Below, in pieces: positions 1-10,057 of a DNA stretch of 64,000 nucleotides. Every line of letters begins with the position of its first letter. The stretch's first letter is position 1. Made by a program: the position numbers and the translations under genes. The notes below the pieces were generated by a model. The model was not told the origin of the DNA. It made no database searches and saw only the letters and a program-made list of their open reading frames with translations. Origin of the DNA: Vallitalea pronyensis (GTDB taxonomy: Bacteria; Bacillota; Clostridia; Lachnospirales; Vallitaleaceae); contig NZ_CP058649.1 of NCBI RefSeq assembly GCF_018141445.1, positions 3,863,001 to 3,927,000 on the forward strand. Direction: 5' to 3'.

Positions 1-688
1 TATAACGCTCCGCTTGTATCATGGGCACATGACAAGCTCTTATCATATATTCTTGAACAGATGCTACACCATCTATGGGCATCAAATAGAATGTCCAGAC
101 TTTCTCTTCTCCTGGCATAAGGTGTTGTAAGTTTTGGGGATGCCTTTCTGGAAGAGGTCCTCCATGAAGCAAATCCATGTTAACTGTATGAATGCGATGC
201 CCGCCGTAGCCATTGACACGATTATAATGCATGTGCCATGATGCTACTGGTTGGGGTGAACAGATACCTATTATTTTATTAAGCGGCGACATAAAATAGC
301 CCCAAAAAAAGTTCTTTTCACAGCGTAACATAGTGGGAAAGTATTTATCATTCCATTGGGGATAGCTATCCATATAGGTATCAATACCCAGCTTCAAACC
401 AACTTTTTCAGGCTTAAATACGCTAAGGCCGTTATTTTTTAGGGTTGCTGTGATGGTTACTTTCTCTTCTTCCCACAGATACCTTAACCCATAGTGAATA
501 CTGTCCTTTTCACCTTCAAACGCATAGGGACTTAGTTTGCGCATATCCACGTTATATTCCTTATGGTTGGCCACACCATACCATTGAGGTCCTATATAAT
601 TCACGTCCTCTGTAAAAGGCACGTGTATATCTTCTTCTTGATTCTGAAAAAGAATATATGCCAAGGTACCGTCTTCTCTAATTTTCAT
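1..688 (-). CDS. Unidentified protein, probably carbohydrate-active (N-terminal part, cut by window edge)
   Basis: I read an open frame of 229 codons from an ATG at 688, preceded by AAGGTG, running off the left edge. The protein starts MKIREDGTLAYILFQNQEED and has no signal peptide. It is rich in aromatic residues and alternating strands (for example VNYIGPQWYG and HMHYNRVNGYGG), which fits a beta-sandwich domain like those at the front of many (alpha/alpha)6-barrel glycosidases. I do not recognise the family. It lies 81 bp downstream of the sulfatase on the same strand and is probably the next gene of the glycosidase operon. Role in oligosaccharide breakdown is inferred from position only. 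Confidence 0.6.
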   Translation of the reverse strand, partial: MKIREDGTLAYILFQNQEEDIHVPFTEDVNYIGPQWYGVANHKEYNVDMRKLSPYAFEGEKDSIHYGLRYLWEEEKVTITATLKNNGLSVFKPEKVGLKLGIDTYMDSYPQWNDKYFPTMLRCEKNFFWGYFMSPLNKIIGICSPQPVASWHMHYNRVNGYGGHRIHTVNMDLLHGGPLPERHPQNLQHLMPGEEKVWTFYLMPIDGVASVQEYMIRACHVPMIQAERY

Positions 689-769
689 CTATTCACCTTC
701 ATTTCCACTTATCTATTTGTAGATGGTCCAATCTACCTGATGATTCATGTACGTCGCTGCACCCTTTAT

Positions 770-2272
770 TTATCGCGTCTCAATCAATCTTTTTACCAAT
801 TCAGGATAACGGTCATCTTCATCCCCAACTTCTTTCTTCATATGAAGAAGTTGAGCCTTCAGATCTTTCACTACTTCTTGATACTCTTGGTCATGGTACA
901 CATTCTTTAACTCAAATGGATCATTTCTTAAATCATAGAGTTCCCACCCTGGTGGTGTAGGTTCTTGTAATGCATGCTTTGCATCCAAGGGTAAACCGTA
1001 AAAGAAGATTAATTTATAATCTTTGGTCCGAATACCATAATGGGCAGGGTTGTCATGGTGGGTGAGATGCATCCAGTATCGATAATAGATTTTGTTGGGC
1101 CAATCCGCAGGCGTGTTCCCTTTTATATTCTCCCGAAATGACCTTCCCTGCATAACGTCTGTTTTCTGTAAGCCTGCATAATCAAGTAAAGTGGGCGCAA
1201 AATCCACATTGGATATCACATCTTCAAGAACCGTTCCTGCTGCAATTTCTTTAGGATATCGCACTAAAAATGGCATCTGAAGAGCTTCTTCATAGATCCA
1301 CCGTTTATCAATATAATCATGTTCCCCAAGAAACATGCCTTGGTCAGATGTGTAGATAATGATGGTGTCATCCAGGATACCTTCTTGTTCAAGGTAGTCA
1401 AGCAGCTCCCCTACACTATCATCTATGCCTTTTACCGTTCTTAAATAATCTTTTAAATACTTTTGATAGGCAGCCTTTGTTCTCTCTGTCTCATTGAGCC
1501 CTGTAATGTCTAATTGCCCTGTTTGATAATTCGGATCACTCATCAATGTGACAGCATTACGTACAGGATTTCTTTCGGATACGGAAGTGCCGTATGTCCT
1601 TGTGGCTATAGAACGATGACTCTTGTCTTCCCACAAACTATCCGGCTCAGGTATGTCTACACCATCAAGAATATGCTCATAGCGAGGATGGTATTCAAAA
1701 TTATCATGAGGTGCTTTATGATGACACATGAGCATAAATGGTTTATCTCTATCACGTTTTTTAAGCCAATTAAGGCATTTATCGGTAATAATGTCCGTGA
1801 CATAACCTGTGTGTTGTTTTCCTTGATCTTTATGATGTATGTTTTCGATGGCATCCCAGTCTGTTTCCTTATCCCAAAAATAAGGATTAAAATAGTATCC
1901 CTGACCAGGAAGCACATCGTAATAATCAAACCCTTTTACTTCGCAGTGAACATGCCACTTACCCACAACTGCCGTTTGATAGCCGTCCTCTTGCATCATA
2001 ATTGGGTATGTGTTTAAGGAAGGGTCCATTTCGTCTGCTAATGTTTTCACCCCATGCACATGGGCATACTGTCCAGTGAGTATGGTTGCTCTACTGGGCG
2101 TGCAGATGGCATTGGTACAATGTACATTCTGTAAAATAGCTCCTTCTCGTCCAATACGATCAATATTTGGGGTTTCAAATACCTTTGCTAATCGAGAACC
2201 ATAAGCACTGATTGCATTGGCACCATGATCATCAGACATGATATATAATATATTAGGTTTTTTATTGGCCAT
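770..2272 (-). CDS. Type I (S1) sulfatase, cytoplasmic
   Basis: A 500-residue arylsulfatase-fold protein that should hydrolyse sulfate esters, most likely on sugars. The N-terminal metal-binding Asp pair is in IMSDDHGAN, and the formylglycine motif is CTPSR with Cys57, so activation by an anaerobic sulfatase-maturating enzyme is expected; none is encoded in the window. ETPNIDRIG, GKWHVH and YTSDQGMFLGEHD are further typical S1 motifs. The start at 2272 is chosen over an ATG seven codons upstream because AAGGAGG lies just ahead of it. There is no signal peptide, although most polysaccharide sulfatases are exported, so it should act on imported oligosaccharides. It follows GH97 by 33 bp in the same operon. 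Substrate specificity cannot be read from the sequence. Confidence 0.93.
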   Translation of the reverse strand: MANKKPNILYIMSDDHGANAISAYGSRLAKVFETPNIDRIGREGAILQNVHCTNAICTPSRATILTGQYAHVHGVKTLADEMDPSLNTYPIMMQEDGYQTAVVGKWHVHCEVKGFDYYDVLPGQGYYFNPYFWDKETDWDAIENIHHKDQGKQHTGYVTDIITDKCLNWLKKRDRDKPFMLMCHHKAPHDNFEYHPRYEHILDGVDIPEPDSLWEDKSHRSIATRTYGTSVSERNPVRNAVTLMSDPNYQTGQLDITGLNETERTKAAYQKYLKDYLRTVKGIDDSVGELLDYLEQEGILDDTIIIYTSDQGMFLGEHDYIDKRWIYEEALQMPFLVRYPKEIAAGTVLEDVISNVDFAPTLLDYAGLQKTDVMQGRSFRENIKGNTPADWPNKIYYRYWMHLTHHDNPAHYGIRTKDYKLIFFYGLPLDAKHALQEPTPPGWELYDLRNDPFELKNVYHDQEYQEVVKDLKAQLLHMKKEVGDEDDRYPELVKRLIETR

Positions 2273-2305
2273 AACATAACCTCCTTGCAACAAATTTCTA
2301 TCATT

Positions 2306-4192
2306 TTACGATTGGTGTATTTTTTCCAGTAAAATACTTTGCCCGCCCTTTTTAGCAATATGCACTTTATGTATAAAATTGCTGTCGACAGTCATGTCAT
2401 CTATTCTTACATGGGTTCTCGTGTTTACATGGGGATCATCTGAATAGATTGTAGCTTTATAGGTACAATGACTGTCTAAGAAATCAAAAGGTATCGTAAA
2501 GTTCCTATCTTCTTTTTCCGCATTCATAATACCCATAAACCAGTTGTCCTTACTTCTTCTTGCTACTACTGCATAATCACTTATTTTGGATTGCAAATAA
2601 CGTGATTCATCCCAAACCGTAGGCAGCACATCATAAAAAGCCAGTTCTGGCACTTCGTCAATAATACCCTCATTGGATTGTGAAGGGATATTGGCTAAAG
2701 ACGCTCTTGGCATATCATACCAATATAAACACTGTAATGGGCTATACAGTACTACAGATTTAGCTAACTGATAAGCGTGAGAATTATGGGTATCTACACG
2801 ATTGTTAAAATAACAAACGGTATTATCAGCCGCACCACAGATCATCCTTGTAAAGGCCGTTGTAAGGGTCATTGAATTCTCTTGAACTTCTTCATCACCA
2901 CGAACACCCTCTTGGGTTAGTAGATTGGGATAGGTTCTGCAATAACCTGTAGGTCTGTATTCATCATGAATATCCACCATCATTTCATAATCTGCTGCCT
3001 TTCTCACGGCTTCATGTAACCAACTGGTCCAATGTTGACTGCCTACATTCACAAACCCAAATTTAATACCTTTTACGCCCCATGCTTTATAGATAGGCAG
3101 GATTTCATCCAATTGATTTTCAAGTGCCCGCCTATTGACATAGAGCCATACGCCTACATTCTTGTCTTTACCATAGTCAATGACCTTTTGAAGGTCCAAT
3201 TCTCGATGATCAAAACACTTATTTAAATCTTTACTGACATAGGTTGCATCTGACTCTTCATCATATTGATTACCGTACCAACCTGCATCTAATAAAATAT
3301 AGGCGATACCATGTTTTGAAGCAAAATCAATATAAGCTAAGCCTCCTTCTGTGGTAAGTGTCATCTCTCTTATGACGGTCCCTGGCTTTATCCAAGACGT
3401 ATCTTTAATGGCACAGGGTTCGTTTAGATTCAATACAATATCATTATGTTCAACAAGCTCACCTGGACTGTGAGCTGCCATAATAACCCGCCAAGGTGTT
3501 GTTAAAGGTAGGTCCCTCGTCACTTCACTGGTTAATGTACTGCTTAGGCAATACTTCTTATCATAGCTGATTCTTAGCTTCATTCTTGCATAATCCACAA
3601 GCCCAGCTTCCAATATAGCCATATATAAATCGTCATTCACTTCAATGGTTAATGGCCTTTCACATTCACTACCAATCTGCGATAGTTTCACTTCTGAATA
3701 GGCACCTTGAGCCTCATAAGTTGCCCATGCAGTATGATCATCCATCAATTGAAACTGTGTCACTTCATCTTGGATACAGAATGTCCTCTGATTATCTTGA
3801 CGCTCTCTATCCAATATGTATCTAAAAGCAACCCCTTCGTTATAAGCTCTGAACTCTAGTTCCATACGAACGCCAGTAGCCTCATGGTATAAGGATATAT
3901 TCATTTGATGATACGCATCAATAATCGCTTCCCTTTCCCCATAAACAGGGTACCAGGTGGATGCATGGTCATGGGTTGTAAAATGTTTTTCAATAAAACA
4001 AGAACTAAGATTAGCTTCATTGGACATCATGCTTTTATTGTTGAGGTTGGTTTCAAATCCCAAACAACTTTTATCAATGATTGTTTTCTTTTCATAATCA
4101 ACACGATAGACTGGACAATTATTGCCCCTTTTTGCCTTTTCTAAATTGAAGAATACGTCATACTTACCATCTGGCGAACTTATTTTTCGCAT
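2306..4192 (-). CDS. Glycoside hydrolase family 97 (alpha-glucosidase/alpha-galactosidase type)
   Basis: A 628-residue protein with GH97 layout: an N-terminal beta-sandwich (about 1-250, beginning MRKISSPDGKYDVFFNLE), a central TIM barrel (LLDAGWYG, VWLYVNRRALE, GIKFGFVNVGSQ, the DIHDEYRPTGYCRTYPN segment and QEGVRGDEE) and a C-terminal beta domain. Family members are calcium-dependent exo-acting alpha-glucosidases or alpha-galactosidases. I cannot decide between the inverting and retaining subgroups. The start at 4192 has GGAG ahead of it; the frame is open 37 codons further upstream, but that part overlaps the end of the GH3 gene and looks non-coding. No signal peptide. It starts 23 bp after GH3. 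Confidence 0.9.
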   Translation of the reverse strand: MRKISSPDGKYDVFFNLEKAKRGNNCPVYRVDYEKKTIIDKSCLGFETNLNNKSMMSNEANLSSCFIEKHFTTHDHASTWYPVYGEREAIIDAYHQMNISLYHEATGVRMELEFRAYNEGVAFRYILDRERQDNQRTFCIQDEVTQFQLMDDHTAWATYEAQGAYSEVKLSQIGSECERPLTIEVNDDLYMAILEAGLVDYARMKLRISYDKKYCLSSTLTSEVTRDLPLTTPWRVIMAAHSPGELVEHNDIVLNLNEPCAIKDTSWIKPGTVIREMTLTTEGGLAYIDFASKHGIAYILLDAGWYGNQYDEESDATYVSKDLNKCFDHRELDLQKVIDYGKDKNVGVWLYVNRRALENQLDEILPIYKAWGVKGIKFGFVNVGSQHWTSWLHEAVRKAADYEMMVDIHDEYRPTGYCRTYPNLLTQEGVRGDEEVQENSMTLTTAFTRMICGAADNTVCYFNNRVDTHNSHAYQLAKSVVLYSPLQCLYWYDMPRASLANIPSQSNEGIIDEVPELAFYDVLPTVWDESRYLQSKISDYAVVARRSKDNWFMGIMNAEKEDRNFTIPFDFLDSHCTYKATIYSDDPHVNTRTHVRIDDMTVDSNFIHKVHIAKKGGQSILLEKIHQS

Positions 4193-4215
4193 GATTTTAC
4201 TCCTTTTCCTATATC

Positions 4216-6372
4216 CTATGCCTCCAATATGAAAGAGGTTTCTTTGTAGTGTGTTGAACTGTTTCCTACCATGACTGTAAATTGCCCAGGTTCTACCATC
4301 CATTTCCCTTGATTTCTAAAGGAAAGCATTTCTTCATTTATCTCAAATGTTACTTGGATAGACTTACCTGGTTCTACCTTGACACGTTTAAAGCCTTTTA
4401 ACTCCTTGGATGGTCGCGTCACCGAACACAAGTCATCATGGAGATACAACTGGACAACTTCTTCTCCTGTCATTTTGCCTGTATTTGTTACGTTAACACT
4501 TACAGTAAGTGTCTCACTTTGCTTCATGGTTTTTGCACTCAGCTTGGGTTCACTCATTGCAAAGGTGGTATAGCTTAATCCATAACCGAATGGATATAAG
4601 GGTTCTGGACTTGATTTATAATACTTTTGCTGACGTCCAAATGGCAATTTATTATAGAAAGCAGGAACCTGACCTACATTTCTAGGTACCGTAATGGGTA
4701 ATTTCCCACCAGGGTTAAGATCACCAAAGATAGTTGATGCGATGGCATGACCACATTCTTGCCCTAAATACCAGCCTTCAAGTATGGCAGGAATGTTATC
4801 TGCTGCCCAACCGATTGAATTGGGTCTACCATGTAAGAGTATCAGCACAACAGGTGTCCCTGTTTCATAAACGGCTTCAATTAATTGTTGTTGGTCGCCT
4901 ACTAAATCCAGTGTATCCACATCTTCGTTTTCCTTACAGGTTAATTCGTTGCCACCCACTGCAAGGATAACTACATCGGATGCTTTAGCCAAGTCTACAG
5001 CTTTATCGATGTCTTGTTCAATAAAGTCTGTGGGTGTACAGCCTTCAGCATGTACAATCTCCGTATCATCTCCTACATATTCCTTGATGCCATCAAGAAT
5101 GGTTACAAAGTATCTTGGCTTAGATGTGGAATAACCTCCAAGAATTTTCGTATTGGCATTAGGCCCTAATACAGCAATGCGATTAAGCTTTGAAGGATCA
5201 AGAGGTAATAGGTTCGCGTCATTCTTTAGGAGAATGATGGACTTATGGGCGGCTTCAAGAGCCACTTTATTATGTGCTTCTGAATAGAGAATCTCTTTAT
5301 AATTATCCCTTTTTATACCAAAAGATCTTTTTGTATCTGCATAATGAATATGCTCATCGCTATTAAATACGCCTTGCATGTCTAAGAAATCTTCTTGTAC
5401 TGCTGTACTGCCTTCTTCATCAAATAAACCAATTCTAAATTTTGCTGTGAGCACATTGGCAACAGCTTGATCAACCAGTGCCATATCAATGTCACCTTTT
5501 TTACAAGCTTCAGCAAAAAGGGTGCCATACCCACGATTTTCTCCCATGGGACACATCCATGCTAATTCTGAATCAACACCTGCTTCTAATGCCATAACAG
5601 CCGCATCATTCAGGTCCTTTGCTACTTTCATGGTTGTATGAAGCATTCTTATATCACCATTATCTGAAACGATCACGCCATCAAATCCGTAATCTTTTCT
5701 TAATACATCTTTTAGAATATAATTGTTAGCATGACAAGGCACACCATTTAGGGAGTGGTGAGCAGGCATAATGGACCCTACTTTTGCTTGTTCAACAGCA
5801 ACCTTAAAAGGTGGTAAATGTACTTCATGTAAAGCCCTGTCAGATATTTCAACAGCTGCACCATTATTACCTGATAATGGCTCTGCATCTGCTACATAGT
5901 GTTTTGCGGTGGCAATAATACGGTCTTTACTAAACCTATCATCGCCTTTACCTTGTAAGCCATTAATAAATGCTTCACCAATTTTGGAAACTAAGTACGC
6001 ATCTTCACCATAGCTTTCTTCTGTACGCCCCCACCTACAATCCCTTGTAACCCCTAACATAGGTGTATAGCAATGATGGATTCCCAATGCGCGAGCCTCT
6101 CTTGCAATAACGGTGGCTACTTTTTCAATTAAATCCGTATCCCAGGTGCTGCCGAGAGCAATGGCTTGAGGGAAACTGGTGGCTTCTTCTGCTGCCACAC
6201 CATGAAGGCATTCTCCGGGCTGTAGATTAGGTATGCCTAACCGCTCAACACCATTGGGATAAAAGGATGCTAATTGGAGAATCTTTTCTTCCATAGTCAT
6301 TAATGGTAGTAAGTCCTTTACCCTTTCTTCAATAGGCAAGTTTTTGTCCATATACTTATGCTTATTATCCAT
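4216..6372 (-). CDS. Glycoside hydrolase family 3
   Basis: A 718-residue protein with the three usual GH3 parts: an (alpha/beta)8 domain (about 1-330) with TRDCRWGRTEESYGED and KHYVADAE, an (alpha/beta)6 sandwich (about 380-590) with GGNELTCKE, and a C-terminal fibronectin-III-like domain (about 620-718; TGEEVVQLYLHD). The nucleophile is Asp237 in VSDNGD; many GH3 enzymes have SDW here, so the Asn next to Asp237 marks a subgroup. Members are exo-acting beta-glycosidases (glucose, xylose or related sugars). No signal peptide, so cytoplasmic. AGAAAGGA lies ahead of the start. It sits between GH95-like and GH97 genes in one operon. Confidence 0.93.
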   Translation of the reverse strand: MDNKHKYMDKNLPIEERVKDLLPLMTMEEKILQLASFYPNGVERLGIPNLQPGECLHGVAAEEATSFPQAIALGSTWDTDLIEKVATVIAREARALGIHHCYTPMLGVTRDCRWGRTEESYGEDAYLVSKIGEAFINGLQGKGDDRFSKDRIIATAKHYVADAEPLSGNNGAAVEISDRALHEVHLPPFKVAVEQAKVGSIMPAHHSLNGVPCHANNYILKDVLRKDYGFDGVIVSDNGDIRMLHTTMKVAKDLNDAAVMALEAGVDSELAWMCPMGENRGYGTLFAEACKKGDIDMALVDQAVANVLTAKFRIGLFDEEGSTAVQEDFLDMQGVFNSDEHIHYADTKRSFGIKRDNYKEILYSEAHNKVALEAAHKSIILLKNDANLLPLDPSKLNRIAVLGPNANTKILGGYSTSKPRYFVTILDGIKEYVGDDTEIVHAEGCTPTDFIEQDIDKAVDLAKASDVVILAVGGNELTCKENEDVDTLDLVGDQQQLIEAVYETGTPVVLILLHGRPNSIGWAADNIPAILEGWYLGQECGHAIASTIFGDLNPGGKLPITVPRNVGQVPAFYNKLPFGRQQKYYKSSPEPLYPFGYGLSYTTFAMSEPKLSAKTMKQSETLTVSVNVTNTGKMTGEEVVQLYLHDDLCSVTRPSKELKGFKRVKVEPGKSIQVTFEINEEMLSFRNQGKWMVEPGQFTVMVGNSSTHYKETSFILEA

Positions 6373-6416
6373 CGCTTTGATCGATCCTTTCTACAATAAC
6401 GCTTAATAGTATGACA

Positions 6417-8615
6417 CTAATACAGAGTGATAGAGTCACCTTTTTGTAATTGAATATCAAATACACCCTCTTCAATTTCTGTAACCGAACACGGGTATTT
6501 TCCTTCTTGATAGTTAAGTGTTCGACCGAGATGAGGTTTTATGCGTAGTGGACTTCCTGCAAGGCTTTTGATGTGAATATAGTCCACATGACCTTTCTCT
6601 CTTTTAGCTGAAACTTCGAAAGCACCTGCAGCTCTAAAATCATGAAATTCCACATCTTCCCAAGCATCTGGTACAGCTGGAAACACGTCTACTCTGCCAC
6701 TATGGCTTTGCAATAACATATAGTGAATGGATTCTGTGGCGGAAAGAGGTGTTTCAATAACAGGTCCTTTTTCAGCATACATGGTATTAGGGCATAGGTA
6801 AGCATCCAGTCCATTAAGATATTCAAGTGCCTTGTTTCCGTCCTGCATATAAGCTGCCATATTAGCAGCACCCGTGTAAGTATACCCCTGTAAAGCACCT
6901 TTAAAACCTAGCCAGTGGGATATGGATTTCTCCATTAATGCCTTTTCCGCAGGCTCATTGCCATTCACTAGATGTAATGGATAAATCATAAACAGATGTG
7001 AATAGTGTCGATGTGACACATCAAAAGGAACATCTGCTCCAACCATGTATCCATTTTCATTGATGGGATAATCGGTTAAATGGTCCAGCACATCCTGCCA
7101 TTTTTCTGCAAGAGTGTCTTGTAAGTCCAGCTCTTTATTGATTTCAAGGAGTGTTTGACATCCCCACTTACATAAAGCAAGGGTATAATTACAGTCCATA
7201 ATCGGATAACAATTTACTTGAGGAATGGAGGGGTATTCCGGCGAACTGGTATCCGGTATATGATATGTTCCATCCTCCCCTTTTATCATTAAATGAAGAT
7301 ACGCATTCATATTGGCTTTTAAGTAAGGAAACAAAAAGTCCTTAAGCAACGCCTTATCCATGGTAACTTGATAATGCCGCCAGATATTATGCAATACCCA
7401 TGTTAAATTGCCAAGCTCCCTTGTATCCGGCCAAAGTGCATATAAATCAATGGGGTTAGTGGCTCTGCTCACATACATACCATCATCAATACCCATTGGT
7501 TTTGCATTATTAATCAGCACTTCTTTATTGGCTTTTAGGGTATGGATGAGTGAGTAACCCAGCTTAAGCCTATTGGATGTGTATAGAGAGGCATAGCATA
7601 ATTGCACATTAAGATTCCAAACGGTGGTAGGCCATGGGGTAATGGTTAACCAAGGACCTTGAGAATCCAGTACTACACCATCTTCCTTCATGGCACATGC
7701 TAATTTATACATTTGAATCCAGTAAAACTGTTCCCATTTCTTATCGGAAAAAGAGACATAGCTGGATGCATAATAATCATGCCACCAATCGCAGTGGGAT
7801 GTTGTATAGTCATGCATATCACTTAACATAGCTTTCTTAAGATTTTCTAATGCTTCTTGTACGGCACTCTGATCATAACGTGAATTGGTCACACTGACAT
7901 ACAGTATTTTATGGGTTTCGGACTGCTCTACTTCTTTCCAAGCGATAGCACAAGCCCCTTCTTCCGTATAAGTATCATGACCTTCATCCTTTATAAATGT
8001 TTGCACACTCACTTGAATATCGTCCATGACATACTGAACGGGTTTTGGAGGCAAGCTGACGAGTGGTGGATTTATTTCAACATATTGAATACGTGGACTT
8101 ATCCCATGTTCAGGGCGTAAACCGAAGGATACGCTATTTTGTTGATGGGATGTTTCCACTTCAATGATTATCACATCTTCTGTAGCATGATTAAAAGACC
8201 TCCAATGAATATGTCCCATATGGGTTTCCATGGTTCCTGTTACCGAAGCGTCCCATAAATGGAGTCTCATGGTTTCTTTTATGATTGGTTTAGAAGGCGT
8301 CATAATAATGTCTCCAATAGGTACCCTTGGAACAGCCCAATCAATACCTTCTAAAAAATTATGTGCGATAACATCATTTCGACCAAGCTCCCATCGCCAT
8401 ACTTGAGGTGATTCTTTATAGATCATGGCACCCATCATGCCATTTCCTATAAAAGCGCCTTCTTCCCATTCTTTTCTATAACGTCTTTTGAGACCATGTT
8501 TTCTCTCTTCCAATCCATAATACCCATCTTTATAAGTCACTTGGTCCCAAATCATATCATGCTGTGATAAAAAAGACTCCCAATTGATCGTTTTATTCGG
8601 CTCCTTATTGCTCAT
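6417..8615 (-). CDS. GH95-like (alpha/alpha)6-barrel glycosidase
   Basis: A 732-residue protein with an N-terminal beta-sandwich containing GAFIGNGMMGAMIYKE, the GH95-type start in which a product-site loop reads GNGxxGA. A helical barrel follows (about 290-640) with DTRELGNLTWVLHN and HRHYSHLFMIYPL, comparable to the HRHTSHLLGVYP of the second GH95 gene at 24876-27173. A C-terminal beta domain begins near 670. GH95 enzymes are alpha-L-fucosidases or alpha-L-galactosidases. This protein is divergent, and I assign it to the GH95 clan of architectures rather than firmly to the family. AGGAGG precedes the start; no signal peptide. Fifth CDS of the operon counted from the first permease gene (fourth after SBP1 would be GH3). 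Confidence 0.75.
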   Translation of the reverse strand: MSNKEPNKTINWESFLSQHDMIWDQVTYKDGYYGLEERKHGLKRRYRKEWEEGAFIGNGMMGAMIYKESPQVWRWELGRNDVIAHNFLEGIDWAVPRVPIGDIIMTPSKPIIKETMRLHLWDASVTGTMETHMGHIHWRSFNHATEDVIIIEVETSHQQNSVSFGLRPEHGISPRIQYVEINPPLVSLPPKPVQYVMDDIQVSVQTFIKDEGHDTYTEEGACAIAWKEVEQSETHKILYVSVTNSRYDQSAVQEALENLKKAMLSDMHDYTTSHCDWWHDYYASSYVSFSDKKWEQFYWIQMYKLACAMKEDGVVLDSQGPWLTITPWPTTVWNLNVQLCYASLYTSNRLKLGYSLIHTLKANKEVLINNAKPMGIDDGMYVSRATNPIDLYALWPDTRELGNLTWVLHNIWRHYQVTMDKALLKDFLFPYLKANMNAYLHLMIKGEDGTYHIPDTSSPEYPSIPQVNCYPIMDCNYTLALCKWGCQTLLEINKELDLQDTLAEKWQDVLDHLTDYPINENGYMVGADVPFDVSHRHYSHLFMIYPLHLVNGNEPAEKALMEKSISHWLGFKGALQGYTYTGAANMAAYMQDGNKALEYLNGLDAYLCPNTMYAEKGPVIETPLSATESIHYMLLQSHSGRVDVFPAVPDAWEDVEFHDFRAAGAFEVSAKREKGHVDYIHIKSLAGSPLRIKPHLGRTLNYQEGKYPCSVTEIEEGVFDIQLQKGDSITLY

Positions 8616-8677
8616 TTTTTCCTCCTATTAATCCAGTCAATGCAATCTTGCATTTATTGATACCATAGTTAATAGCA

Positions 8678-10012
8678 TCATTTATCTGATTCAATCCTAA
8701 CCGCTACGATGGATGATGCTGGTAATTCAAAGGTATGCTCATTGCCATAGAGTTCCATTGTCGTATGGATACCACGGTCATTGAGGTTGCACATAAACAC
8801 AACAACACTGCCGTCTGGATTCTTAAAAGCTATTGTCCTTTTGGCAAGGCAAAGGCATTCAATTCTGCTGGCACCTGGTCGTATATGCTTACTCAATAAT
8901 GCCATCACATAGTAGTCTGGATTATAGACAATCTGGCCTTGATCATGGATGGTTACTAGTGCATTCTGTTTCCATCCCCATGTACTTCTACCTGTACCAT
9001 CAAGTATCATATTCCAGTAAGAGTAGATGGTGCACCCTGCTTGCATATAATCCACAAAATCATTGAACAAACTTACTGCTTGCTCCCAAGAATTATCGCC
9101 GTTGTGGCAAACACTCTCTGTATGCATGACTTGCGTATCAGGGTATATTTTCAACAAATCATAAATGGAATCCACGAGAGCATATTGAAAGCCCAAACCG
9201 CCAATAACTTGCTTAAACTTTTTACTTTTCATGCATTGTTGGGCTTGTAATCCTGTAACCGTTCTAAAGGTTCCACCCCATATCTCGGTGGTAAGGTTTT
9301 GTTTTCTCAATGCATCATCCAGATAGTCCACAGCAAACTTGACCATTTGGCTAGGTTCCATAACACAGCTTGGAAATCCTGCTGCTGAATCTGGTTCGTT
9401 TTGTATCAATAACTTGTTAATGTGAATGCCTTGTTCTGCATAGGCTGTGATATACTTGGCTAAATAAAGGGCATAGGCTTTGTAGGTTTTATCGTTATCC
9501 ATAAGACTTCCTCCACCTACAAAGTCATTGTTCGTTTTAAGCCATGCTGGAGGTGACCATGGTGATGCATGGATTTTTAGCTCTTCTGCATAACGATAGG
9601 CACCTTTAATAAAAGGTATGAGATAGTCAAAATCTCTTTTTAAGCTAAAATGTTCCATAGCATAATCATCTGCATGATCATTAAGGCTATAAGCAGATAG
9701 TGCAAAATCACTTGAGCCAATGGGTAGACGGCAGTTGGTAAACCCTGCTCCCTCGTCCTTATGAAAACACTTTTTTAGAAGGGTTTCTCTGTCATCTTCT
9801 TCCAAAGAGAAGAGGGCTTTTCCTCCTATTTCACTAAATGCAGCACCCATGCCTTGAAATTGTTGAAATGCCTGATCAGGGTTCACTACAACCCTTACTT
9901 CCTTTGGATTTTGTCCTGGTTGATCAGACCTTCTTGCCCATACAGCAGATGACACGATCTGATAGTCTTTAATCATGTGCTCAAAAGATACTACTTCTGT
10001 TTTAATGGTCAT
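8678..10012 (-). CDS. Glycoside hydrolase family 30
   Basis: A 444-residue TIM-barrel enzyme with the GH30 signature set: FQGMGAAFSEIGGKAL near the start, RLPIGSSDFA, ASPWSPPAWLKTNN, the acid/base Glu206 in QNEPDSA, and the nucleophile Glu299 in HTESVC. The tail FELPASSIVAVRI is the typical end of the C-terminal beta domain. GH30 includes beta-glucosylceramidases, beta-1,6-glucanases, beta-xylosidases and beta-fucosidases; the exact activity is not readable. Length fits the GH30 core with no extra domain. There is no signal peptide. AAGGTGATAACAT precedes the start. It lies 45 bp after GH2 in the operon. Confidence 0.92.
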   Translation of the reverse strand: MTIKTEVVSFEHMIKDYQIVSSAVWARRSDQPGQNPKEVRVVVNPDQAFQQFQGMGAAFSEIGGKALFSLEEDDRETLLKKCFHKDEGAGFTNCRLPIGSSDFALSAYSLNDHADDYAMEHFSLKRDFDYLIPFIKGAYRYAEELKIHASPWSPPAWLKTNNDFVGGGSLMDNDKTYKAYALYLAKYITAYAEQGIHINKLLIQNEPDSAAGFPSCVMEPSQMVKFAVDYLDDALRKQNLTTEIWGGTFRTVTGLQAQQCMKSKKFKQVIGGLGFQYALVDSIYDLLKIYPDTQVMHTESVCHNGDNSWEQAVSLFNDFVDYMQAGCTIYSYWNMILDGTGRSTWGWKQNALVTIHDQGQIVYNPDYYVMALLSKHIRPGASRIECLCLAKRTIAFKNPDGSVVVFMCNLNDRGIHTTMELYGNEHTFELPASSIVAVRIESDK

Positions 10013-10057
10013 ATGTTATCACCTTATTCCTTATATAAACAAAAATTCATGCTAACG

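Noticed and set aside
1514..2017. A 167-codon plus-strand open frame across the sulfatase gene
   Set aside because: It lies wholly inside the sulfatase coding sequence on the other strand, has no ribosome binding site and encodes a low-complexity, Ile/Cys/His-rich product typical of a shadow frame. The same applies to the other overlapping plus-strand frames in the CAZyme genes.
4193..4303. An N-terminal extension of the GH97 protein by 37 residues
   Set aside because: It overlaps the end of the GH3 gene, lacks a ribosome binding site, and the ATG at 4192 has GGAG at the right distance.
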